A model generated the notes under the pieces. That model was not told the origin of the DNA and did no database searches. It worked only from the letters and a program-made list of their open reading frames with translations. Shown here piece by piece: positions 1-10,100 of a stretch of 22,993 nt of DNA. This DNA comes from Temnopleurus reevesii (lineage: Eukaryota > Echinodermata > Echinoidea > Temnopleuroida > Temnopleuridae), in the NCBI GenBank assembly GCA_036244855.1, contig BQKZ01007668.1, forward strand, positions 1 to 22,993, in the 5' to 3' direction. The position numbers and the translations under genes are program-made. Position 1 is the stretch's first letter, and each line of letters begins with the position of its first letter.

Positions 1-14
1 TACTTGAATTCAAA

Positions 15-27
15 GGGTCAAAGGTCA
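15..27 (+). promoter_or_regulatory. Perfect DR1 nuclear receptor response element
   Basis: GGGTCA-A-AGGTCA is a direct repeat of two consensus half-sites with a one-base spacer, the class bound by RXR heterodimers, PPAR/RXR, HNF4 and COUP-TF. It is preceded by CAAA, as in many PPAR/HNF4 sites. It lies about 2.9 kb upstream of the NCOA6 start codon, close to a CpG-rich block. Binding is not shown by sequence alone, and the window edge hides its own context. Confidence 0.5.
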
Positions 28-29
28 CC

Positions 30-83
30 ATGGCGTACGTGAAGAGTCTTTGTCGGCCGAGGAAAAATACAGGAAAACAATGA
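30..83 (+). other. 17-codon ORF with optimal Kozak context
   Basis: CACCATGG at 27-33 is a full Kozak match. The frame reads MAYVKSLCRPRKNTGKQ and then TGA. It could be an upstream ORF in an NCOA6 leader exon, the edge of another gene, or chance. No donor consensus was recognised near it, and I do not recognise the peptide. Confidence 0.2.
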
Positions 84-224
84 TTTACCGTGGATCCGAA
101 GGAATAATCGGTAATTTGAGGCTTTATTTGCATTCTATTTTTATTACCCATGATTAGTTTAGACGTATGAGTTGAATATAGTGGGCATTTTGCAGCACTA
201 AAAGGCTTGCTTTCCAGTTTATTT

Positions 225-350
225 CTCACCGGCGACTTGCTGATGCATTTTAGCGGTAGAGCGAGCTGCTAGCAGCGGGGAGCTTATGGCGACGCTCTCT
301 GAGCAGAGTCGCTAATCTTTCGGGCCCATTTCGCCTCGCCGCCTGTCTGT
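225..350. promoter_or_regulatory. CpG-rich block, candidate promoter or first non-coding exon
   Basis: This stretch is visibly richer in G, C and CpG than the rest of the upstream region (ACCGGCGAC, GCGGTAGAGCG, TTTCGCCTCGCCGCC). It contains a 12-bp palindrome, GCTGCTAGCAGC, at 265-276 and a nine-codon ORF at 286-315 (MATLSEQSR). A second, smaller GC-rich patch lies at 480-515. NCOA6 needs an upstream non-coding exon, and this is the best compositional candidate, but no TATA box, initiator or donor was identified confidently. Confidence 0.35.
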
Positions 351-1502
351 GCCTTGTCTGCAAGCACAGAGTGACAGACTCTTGTTTTCAAGTTTTTAGT
401 TCATAATCTGTAGTCGATGACTTGTATTAAACAATGCGCTCTGTCATGTAGTTTAAGATTGTTGCAAAAATGTGAAATAAGCCGCCTCGCTAGTCCCTAG
501 TCCCTCGGCCCACTTACTTGGACTTGCACATCTTTTTTTTATTTTGTGTATGGTGCAGATTGCAGTGTCACATGTCATTATTCGCCCATCAAATTAATTT
601 GTACATCATATGAATTTCTATAAAATCGATGAATTATTACAAATCTGACATCACCATCGTGAAGAGGATTGACAGGTTGTTTATTTGCTTATAATATGGA
701 AATATTCATAGCAAATTTACCAAAAACAATTAAAATATTGCCAAAAAAAGATGGGCAGATTTGCCGAAAAACACGGGTCTTGTGGTCAAACTAGTGTAAA
801 TTTTGCATCTTATGTAGAAGCAGTTTTACTGTAAATCTTGTTCAAAACGGGGTCTACAAAATGATATGACACAGTTTGTTGACAATTTTCGCTATTTTCT
901 AGCGTGGAGCGATGCGATCGTTTCATCAATCAAATTTTGATATCGTGGTATGTCTGACTCTGTGAATATTTCGTGAATTAATTTTATTTTTTAGAAATAT
1001 TTGATTTTGAAGCCTAGAATATGTAGTTTCATTTCGTGCCAAGGTTTTAGAAAATGATTTTTGTATTTCAAGAGATATATTTTGCTAAGTACCACTATCT
1101 AAAAATGCTTTAGAAAAACTATACAAATTGATATGATCCCGTCATATACAAAATCTTCTTGTTCTTCCTGCACTTGTGTCAGAGATCAGCTATCAGCAAT
1201 GTTAGCTGCATGTATATGTTGTTGAAAACTATTCATTGATGGTGTTTGTGCTGGTTGCCGTATTGGTAATGGAGTATGGAGACCACTGAGGTCCCTTGCT
1301 GCTGTCTTAAGTTAATGAACGTTTATGGAGGGGTGGACTATTTGGCACTAATGCACTTTCGTATCCAGCGGGCACGGCCGCTGGTATACACACGAAAGGA
1401 TGATTTAAGAACGAGGCATCTCGATAATCTCGCCACACACGCTGTGCAGGGTGGATGCAAAAGTACATTGAGAATGCCAAGATTGGAGACTGCATCACGT
1501 GC
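351..1502. other. AT-rich non-coding upstream/first-intron sequence
   Basis: Apart from the small GC-rich patch at 480-515, this stretch shows no coding potential, RNA gene or clear repeat. An open frame starting at 1276 has no recognisable protein content. The stretch probably belongs to the first intron or 5' flank of NCOA6. Confidence 0.5.
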
Positions 1503-1524
1503 TGCATACATGTACATGTATGCA
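1503..1524. repeat. 22-bp perfect palindrome
   Basis: TGCATACATGT is followed immediately by its exact reverse complement, ACATGTATGCA, with no spacer. The core is the ACATGT/GTACAT motif that recurs in the introns of this window. It could form a short cruciform or a symmetric protein site; no binder is known to me. Confidence 0.85.
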
Positions 1525-1557
1525 CACCCCGAAAGCCGATGGTGGTCTGTGCCTGCT

Positions 1558-1602
1558 TGGCTATTGCTTATGCCTGGCTATTGCCTATGCCTAGCTATGT
1601 GG
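1558..1602. repeat. Short imperfect tandem repeat, about 18-bp unit
   Basis: GGCTATTGCTTATGCCT is followed by GGCTATTGCCTATGCCT and then a partial third unit, AGCTATG. This is a local tandem duplication with no coding meaning. Confidence 0.6.
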
Positions 1603-1817
1603 CTTTCACGACCAAACAGAGTGTCTCTGAGAGAAAATGAAAGAGAGAAAATGAAGGAAAAGAATGAAGAGCTAGAGATGAAAATTTTGTAAGATAGGGG
1701 AAGGGAAACTAGCAGGTGTGGCGAGGAAAGAGAAAGAAGAAAGAAATGCTGACTAATAAAAGGAAGAAACTGAGGCAGAGCTGCCAAGGATTACATCATT
1801 ACATCTTCTCGTATAGT

Positions 1818-2166
1818 GATGATGATGATGATGATGATGAAGATGATGATGATGATGGTGATGATTATGATGATGGTGGTGGTGAGGATGATAATGTTGA
1901 TGGTGATGGTGATGATGATGATGGTGATGATTATGATGATGGTGGTAATGATGATGATGATGATGATGATGACGATGATGATGGTGATGATTATGATGGT
2001 GGTGGTGATGAGGATGATAATGTCGATGGTGATGGTGATGATGATGATGGTGATGATTATGATGATGGTGGTAATGATGATGATGATGATGATGATGGTG
2101 ATGATGACAATGATGATGGTGATGATTATGATGGTGGTGGTGATGATGATGATGATGATGATGTTG
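1818..2166. repeat. GAT/ATG microsatellite with a 126-bp higher-order repeat
   Basis: The sequence is almost entirely imperfect GAT triplets with GGT, TAT and AAT variants. A landmark, ATAATGTYGATGGTGATGG, occurs at 1891 and 2017, exactly 126 bp apart, and the surrounding variant order repeats with it. So there is a longer tandem unit on top of the 3-bp period. Reading frames through it give poly-Asp, poly-Met, poly-His or poly-Ile strings and are artefacts. Confidence 0.92.
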
Positions 2167-2802
2167 ATAGTGGTCAAGAGAGATGGAATGGAAATATAGA
2201 GAACTTTGAGCTGATATGGCGGGAGAGTTTAGGGCAAACATGGACTATGAAATCCATCCTGGTGCGCTCTATCCATTTGTGTACAAACCGATGGAATTGT
2301 TACATTGTTGGTGCAATTTTTTCCTTTTTTTAAGAAAAAAATTGAAGTTTTCAATGAATTTGAAGAAAACTAGAATGTGCATGGTGTAGTGAAATTTGAA
2401 TAAATTTCTTGAAATCACACAAGGAACAGTAGCATTGCTAAAACATTACTATACTACAATGCTGATGTTTTGTTATTCTACACTAAATGCATCAAAATTT
2501 ATTTAATTACTTCAATGCCATAATGTAAAGATCCAAATTTAGAGACCAAAAATTAACATCATGGAATAATTTTCCTGGTATCCCATTGCAATTTGCTATG
2601 CATTTTTAGCCTGATTGCTTCACAAAAAATGTTTTGTGTAGCAACTTTCTCTCATAAAAGTGTTGAAGATTTCTCTTTGATATCTAAAACTGCTAATTAA
2701 ATCTGAAAAGTAAAATTATTCTGTGAATAATTACGCATCAATTGAAAATTTTGTCAATTGTTCAGCATTAGACCCCCTTGACATTTTTTTTCTTTTCCCG
2801 CA
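2167..2802. other. AT-rich non-coding sequence upstream of the first coding exon
   Basis: No gene, RNA or clear transposon was found. The stretch is AT-rich and presumably belongs to the first intron. Confidence 0.5.
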
Positions 2803-2870
2803 ACTGACCGACGCACTGAATATGGACTGACGCACTGAATATTAACAGACGCACTGAATATTAACCGACA
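2803..2870. repeat. Three-copy 19-bp tandem array
   Basis: GACGCACTGAATAT occurs at 2810, 2829 and 2848, precisely 19 bp apart, with a partial fourth unit (CCGACA) after the last. The array ends about 50 bp before the acceptor of the first coding exon. Confidence 0.85.
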
Positions 2871-2921
2871 TTTTGTTTTTAGCAAACAATTGTAGTAATT
2901 ATAATTTGCTTTCAATTTCAG

Positions 2922-3059
2922 ATTAACTTGAAGACTGCAACGCTACAATGGGATCCTTGGACAAATTGATCGTTACCTGTCATGGGCATTTCAATGATCC
3001 AGATCTCCATTTCAAACTGGAATGGCTCATCAAACAACTCTCCTGCATAGCAGAAACAG
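2922..3059 (+). CDS. NCOA6: NCOA6 first coding exon (5' UTR end plus codons 1-37)
   Basis: The exon follows a TTTCAATTTCAG acceptor (AG at 2920-2921) and ends at a consensus donor, ACAG|GTGAGA, at 3059/3060. Translation starts at the ATG at 2948, which has A at -3 and G at +4. An in-frame TAA at 2924-2926 within the same exon excludes an upstream start in this frame. The 37 codons encode MGSLDKLIVTCHGHFNDPDL followed by HFKLEWLIKQLSCIAET, matching the human NCOA6 segment TIFVAFKGNIDDKDFKWKLD in spacing and hydrophobic pattern. The last base (G) joins AT of the next exon to give Asp38. The vertebrate acidic leader that precedes this segment is missing. At least one upstream non-coding exon must exist, but I could not place it. 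Confidence 0.85.
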
Positions 3060-6000
3060 GTGAGATAATGTAGTGTATTTTGTAGTGGTTTGGACTCTTG
3101 GCTTTCAATGCCGGAAGGCATCACAAGTTGTTTGTAAAGTGGTGCATACCTCGGCTCTACGTAAAGCTTTATGAAACATAACCATGATTTTGTATAATAG
3201 TAATAATAATAATAATAGGTCCATTTATATAGCGCAATCACTATATATGCATTTACTCTACTGCGCTTGATGCTAGGTACCATATTATTACCATGGCTAT
3301 AACTGCAGAGCAAGCCAGTTAGGCGCTCAAGCATTCCAAGGAATAAATTCCTGCCAGGTACCCATTTTCACCTGGGTCGAGTGTAACAAAGTTCGGGTAA
3401 ATTTCTTGCTGAAGGAAATTAGCGCCCTGGGTGAGATTCAAATCCCCTGACCCTCTAGTTAAAGGGGTTTGAAACCCAAAAAATATATTGACTTATTTCA
3501 GTAGGTGTAATATTTATCGATTTAATGGAATATTTTATTATACAAGAAAAAACAGCATAAGAAGATAAATTTTCATTTTCTGAGCCAAGATTTCGTCTGC
3601 TAGCAACACCCTGGAGGGTACCATTTTGTTATTTGGTACGAGAACGTATTTTGTTATTTCCGAGTAGAACGTCTTTGATCGATATATAAGCTTAGAATTT
3701 GAATAAAAATATACCTTACATATGGTCATATATTTCAATATCTTAAAACTGGTCTGGATTTATTTAAAAAAAAAGAAAGTTTTGTTCATTAGAATTGTTT
3801 TCTTGGCATGGGCGTGACGTTTTTGCGGAGTAATGACGTTTTTGCGGAGTAGAGTCCAAGTTTCCTTGTAACAAAACAAATAAAAGAATGGAATCTGTAT
3901 TATCGGTTGGCTATTTAAACCATTGTATATCACTTTCTATAGCGTTATACAATCAGATGAAGACCAGAACAAAAACAAAAATCTGCGGTACAGGGTGGCC
4001 TTTTAAAGTGATACATTTGTGTTTACATAGGGTCTTTGGCAAAACGCTACGTTTCCACCTGTATTTAAACGATAGAATACAATACCTTGAAGGCTTGTTG
4101 AATAAAAGAAATTCTGTTATGTCAGGCAAGTCCACAAAAAGCATATTTATTTAGTATAAACAGATGATTTGAAGGCTGAATTGTTTTTATAAGTCGTACT
4201 AAAATATTGGACACCTATCACGCATTTTTCCCGACATAACTTATTTTATTTGCCAAAGATTGAACTATTTTACATTTTAATGAATATTTTCCTTGCCACA
4301 GAAAATTTATATCAATGGACCACGTCGAAATATCTGTTCAGAACAAAATGGCAGCCCCCTTGTAATGTGATAGCAGACGAAAACCTGTTCTAAAATATCG
4401 GATAATCTACTCTTTCCTGAATTTATTTTAGAGCTTGATCCAGTCTGATTAGTAGTGGTATGTGATACCCTTTTTATAGGTGTATATAATCCTCTAGGAT
4501 TCATTCTTCTTTAAGAGGCGAGAGTACAAACTACTACACCACGACACTCCCACTGTGTATACTGTTAGACTGGTCTGCATGAAAAAAAAAATGAATAGTT
4601 GTTCAAGGAGTGTTTCTGGTGCAATGTGTTATAAATATGGCTCTTTCCTAATTACATGTATTTGGTAATTTTATGCAGATCTCTCATATAAATACATGGC
4701 CTGTACAGTGTCTTCCACATACAGGCAAGCTGATTTTTCTCCCAGTCAGAATAGACTGAAATCATACATGGGCAAGTCCAGCTTCACGGACATTACATGT
4801 ACATGTCGTACATTTTATTTTATAAAAATGCTCATTTACAGCATTATTACCCTGTTATTGGATTCATACATGGGCAAGTCCAGCATCATGGACATTACAT
4901 TTCAGACATTTTTTTTACACTTTATAATGAGGTTTATTTGAAAATAGAAAAATGTTCATTTGAAGCTAATACTTGGGGTGATCACACACCAGTAATGTAG
5001 ATGAAACAACATTGTGAGAATAAGAAAGAAATATCCAATAGTTTTTTTTATCATGACAGAAAATGTTGTGCGTCTCAACATTACATTTTTGGACACAAAT
5101 TTTTAAGTGCCAACACATAGTTGTATGTATTTTTAAAAATGTTTTTCGTAAGTTGTTTACAAATCAGTGAATATCGTTTTTGTTTTGTTTGTATACACAG
5201 ATACGCTGTCTGTTCATAAAGTGGAACCATGGAACAGTATCAAGGTGACCTTTAACATTCCACGCCATGCTGCCTCCCATCTACGATCTCTGGCGCAAAA
5301 TGGAGACCCTACACTCCGGAACCTCGGGATCCTATCCGTGCAAATGGAGAATGGGAATGTGATTGACTTGAATACAAGACCGCCGCCTCCTCCACCACCC
5401 CCTGCACCTGTCACCCAACCGCAACATCAACAGCGGACGCAACATGTCCCGCAGCCTCAGGAAGCGCAACCCCAACAGATTCCGCATCAGCAGCAACAAC
5501 ATGCCCCGCAACCACAGATGCAGCAGACGCAGCAGTTTCAACATCATCAAATACAACAGCAACAGCAGACGCAGCAACAACAAATTGGACATGCGCAGTT
5601 GAATCAGAGTGCTGGATTTCCTTCTGTTCTTGGTCAGAATCAAGGGATGGGAATGAACGTAAATGTATCTCAACAGGCAATGAGCTCCAGGATAGGTATG
5701 AGTCCTTCTCCGGGCCCAATGGGGTTGCATGGGAGCTCTGCTTTGCCTCCTTCTCAATCTCCTGTACCTCAGGCCATGAACAGAGGGTTTGGTCACAATA
5801 CAAACCAGTTTCCGCAGAGAGGGGGCTTTCCCCAAAGGCCAAGTACACCAACAGCTCAACAGTCTCCAAGTCCGATGAGTTCGATGGCTAGCTTGGCTCA
5901 GGGGCACTCTGTGCCTCCTCCTAATACACATCTCACTTCCGGCAATGTCATGCAAGATAGCAATCAGCAGGGCAATATGTTTCCTTGGGGTCTTACAGGC

Positions 6001-7106
6001 TTTCCACAGAGAGGACAACAACAACATCAGCAACAACAACAACAACAACAGCAACATCAGCAGCAGCAGTGGGGCCAAATGCCATTCCAATCTCAACCAT
6101 CTCCACAACAGCCACAACAACATCATCAACAGCAGCAGCAGCAGCAACACTTGCCTTTCTCTATGCATCAAGGAATGTCACTAGGAATGGACATGGCCCC
6201 AAACATTCCTCTTCCTAATACAATGGGAAGTAATCCACAAGCAGGAATTCCATCCCATCCACCTCCCCCTCCTCCAGCTCAGGTGAAAAAAGCAGCACCA
6301 AAGAAGAAGCGGAAGAGCAAGAAAAAGCAGAATCATCCCCAAATCCCACTGCCGCCCCCTCTCATGCCTCCTGATCCAAGAACTATGAACAATCCACCTC
6401 CACCACCTCCATCTCAAGATCCTTTTCAGCAGAGTAAACCGCCAAATCTAGCTTTGCCACAAAGTCTCATGAACAATCCTCTCAGTCCTGACACACCTTT
6501 GCAACAAAGAGTGATGCCGCCTGCTATGCAGTCAAGTGCAATGCCAACATCAACTTCATCCGGAGCAATACCTGAATCTATCCCACTTTCGCATCCCCAT
6601 GCCACTACTGCAATTCCGACATTCCCCTTTTCGGATCCATCAATATCCAAGTTGCCAGCTCCCCAAGGACCAATGTCCCAGCCAGGTCAGATGGGACAGG
6701 CCCAAAGTGGACAGTCAGAAATGCTCTTTACTCAGACTCAGCCACTACCAGTGCCTTCATCACATGCACAGCTCACCCAAACAACATCTGGCCAAATGCC
6801 CAACCCTCAGCAAAACTTCATGTCAGGGCATCATTTAGGATTGCCACACCATAAGAAACCTGCTACTGCCTCATTGACGAGTCCTTTACTGGTCAATTTA
6901 CTACAGAGTGACATTACCGCTACTCAGTTCTCGTTTTCGTCTGAAGAGATTGTCAAGTCCACAGGAACTTCGGTAGTAACCTCTGGCGGTGCTGCAACGT
7001 CAAGAAGTGAACATACTTTACAGCAGCTGCAGCAACACTTACAACAGCAACAGGCACAACAACAAATGCAACAACAACAACAGTTGCAGCAAGTGCACCA
7101 CCAGCT

Positions 7107-7139
<33 letters not shown>

Positions 7140-10100
7140 GCCACAACCACCCCAACAACATCAACAACAGTTTCAGCAAATTCAGAGTCAGCACTCTCAG
7201 ATTCCGAATTTGAATCCTCAGCAGCAGCAGCAGCTCCAACAACTCTTCTCCAATCCTGGACAACCGCAGACCACCAACCTTCCTGGCCAACCCCCATTCT
7301 TGCAACAGACCCTCCCCAATGTACCGAATCAGAGTGTTGCTTCTTACTCCATGTCCTACCCTCAGCCAATCTTTAGCACACCACCTATCCAGATGGGGTC
7401 AGTTGGTGGACCTACGCCTTCAAGTAGCATGCCTGTTACAACTTCTGACGACAAGATCACTTTGTCAACAACAGCCGGATTCCCTGTTTCTCTGCCAACC
7501 CAAATAGGTTCAAGTTTGCCAAACTTTTCGACCCCTCGACCAGAAATGAGAGGTGTCCCTCGAGGCCCTAGTCCTAGAATGTCGATACCTGTGCCATCTT
7601 TGCACTTTGATCCCAGTAAAACTCAGTCACAAATGAAAGAATTACCACCATCGGTTGCTTCCCTGATAGCTGGAAGGTCTCAGTCATCGTCACCACCCAG
7701 TATGGGACCTAGGTATCATGCTCCATCTGTTGCAGGGAGAACAACTTCTGGATTTGTGCCTCCACCAATCGCAACAGCCAGTGTTATTCCAGATGTTCCA
7801 AAAACAGCAGTAGTACAACAACCATCCACTGCTGCCAGTTTGGTAAGCTCTGGTCCAGCCTCAAGTACGATATCAGTAACCCCAACAACAACATTTCAAG
7901 TCCAGACCACTTCTAATGGGGGTTCGCAAAGCTCTGTTCAGCAAATTGCAAAAGATTTGGATAAGGTAGCTACAAGTGAAGAGAAGATGGAAGAAGATCA
8001 TTCTTTTGATGAAGAGTCAGCGATGGCATCCATGACAGAAGCAGAAAGAGACACATTTGCTATGGCAGCGAGGATAGTGCAGGAAGTGAAGGAGGAACAA
8101 GAACAAAAATGCAAGCTGGTTACTCCTAACCAGCCTAAACCTAAGAAAAAGCATAAAAGTGCCTCTCGACAATCTCACCTGCTCTCTCAAGCGACTTCAA
8201 TCTCGTCTCCAATAAGCCCCAATCCTCCGGCCCCTCCCCCTCCTCCTAGTACCAGGGAACTCTTAGGAAACATATCACACCCCATAAGTGGGGGACAGGT
8301 ACACAAAGTAGAACCGCATTCTAATTTCCCAAACATTCCCTTCCCCAGAGGATATCTTGCTGGTTCGAATTTTCCTCATGGTGGTATACCAACGCCAAGT
8401 AGTACATCATCTCAACCCTTTGCTAATCGCTTTGGAGCACTTCCCAGGGGTGTTCCGCATCCTCCTCCACGAGTCGCAGCTCCTGCTCCAATTACTACCA
8501 ATCAACAGTTCACTGGACAAAGTGTTGCCAATGCACCTGCAAGCACCATGCACCCTGGCAGGAACATGGCAAGTCCGGTCATTAATCCGGAAAGTGAGAT
8601 GAACCTTATGCAAACTTCTGGAGGCCTTAGTCTACCGACGCCGGCCTCAACAGCTCCATTTACAACTTCAGACAGTATTCAGACCATTGACAGAATGGTG
8701 GACCTTAATAGGCAGATGGGTTTTGGTTCGATGAGTGTGGCAGACCAAGTCCTGGCTGGTGAACAGTTACAGCAGATGGCCAAAACAGAACAACATCCTT
8801 TTCCACCAGCAAGTCAGATGTTTACTTCATCAGGTATTCCCCATCAGACAGTGGCTAGTCATCCTACCACAGCTGGTCAAGCTACAACGGTCAGTGGGGT
8901 GTTGCCAACGCCACAACCACAAGGCGACTTCGCAGGAAATCCACCGCTCAATTGGCCTGTAGGTATGCCACCAGGTATGCCACCGGCCACATCGGCCAGT
9001 ATCGCATCAGAAGGGCTGCGCTTCATGGAAAAATTAGCCAACAATCCACGAGAGAGTCCAGCTCTGCGAGGAGCATCTAATCTTCCAGGAAACAGTGGTC
9101 AAGGCATGGATCCTGGAGGTGCTGAGAAGAAAGACGATAAATCTCATCTCAAGGCTCTGTTAAGTGAAATCAATGTTGCTCCACATATTGATGAGCCTGT
9201 CTCAAAAATGGGGCAACAGCCGTTGACAACTCAATCATTTATTCAAGGACAGCAAATGCAGCGTGATCTTTCCACAGTAGGAGGCCCCAGTCTCGGTCAC
9301 ATCCCTAGTCAAAGCCAGCAAGGGACGCAGCCCAAGATGGAGACAAGGTCTGAAGTAAAGCAGTTGTTAAAAGAAGACATCATGATGGGAATTGCATCAA
9401 CACCAACAACAACCCCACCTGTTTCGACTGGACCCACAGGTAGCACAATGGAAGGATTGCCAGGTAGTAAAATTTCTTTTGAGAGCGCTGCAGTAAAAAA
9501 GGAAGGAGCTGACCAAGCACCTAAACAAGATGACATGCCAATCCTAAAGCCTTATGAAGGCATGTCCAGTCAAATGCAGGATAGAGGACTTGTGCCCAAG
9601 TTAGCAGGTACAGTGACAGCATCTGCATCTTCCCAGCCAAATCAAGTAATATTTTCTGGTGTACAACATCCAGTTTCACTACCGAACGTGCCTGTAACAA
9701 CACCTAGTTCTGTACCAACTCATCCTCCCGTTCCCAGCCAGCAGTTGAGAAAAACACCTCCAGCAACAATGGCCTTGTCTACTACAGAGAGTCTGCACAT
9801 CTCAACGGTTGAGCAGCAGAAAATTCCTCAGCATGAGCATCATCCTGGCCCTGTCCCGGGAGTATCACCTACTCATCAATCTGGCCCTTCATTAGTTCCT
9901 TCCGTGTCCCAGTCGCAGCCAGGAGAATCTTCTGTTGAGCAGGTCACCAAGGTGCAGTCTTCAGAGGCAAAATCTCCAGGGGCAGCATCTGAGCGAAGTC
10001 TTCGTCGTCAGAGAAGTATCAGCCCCCAGAGTGAGCGAGCTTTCAGCAGCGCCAGTGCGTTGCTAAGCTCGATTGCAAAGTCGGCCAGCGGGAGGACAGT

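Noticed and set aside
1276..1692. 138-codon open frame upstream of NCOA6
   Set aside because: No recognisable motif; it spans a palindrome and small tandem repeats and has no splice or initiation support.
1716..2333. 205-residue Asp-rich ORF and opposite-strand His-, Ile- or Met-rich ORFs
   Set aside because: They are the GAT microsatellite read in different frames; there is no coding signal outside the repeat.
3888..4154. 88-codon ORF in intron 2, considered as a transposase fragment
   Set aside because: No catalytic motif or recognisable similarity, and no flanking terminal repeats.
5332..6171. Antisense Leu-rich ORFs opposite the giant exon
   Set aside because: CAG/CAA-rich coding DNA gives leucine-rich antisense frames; the plus-strand frame has clear NCOA6 homology.
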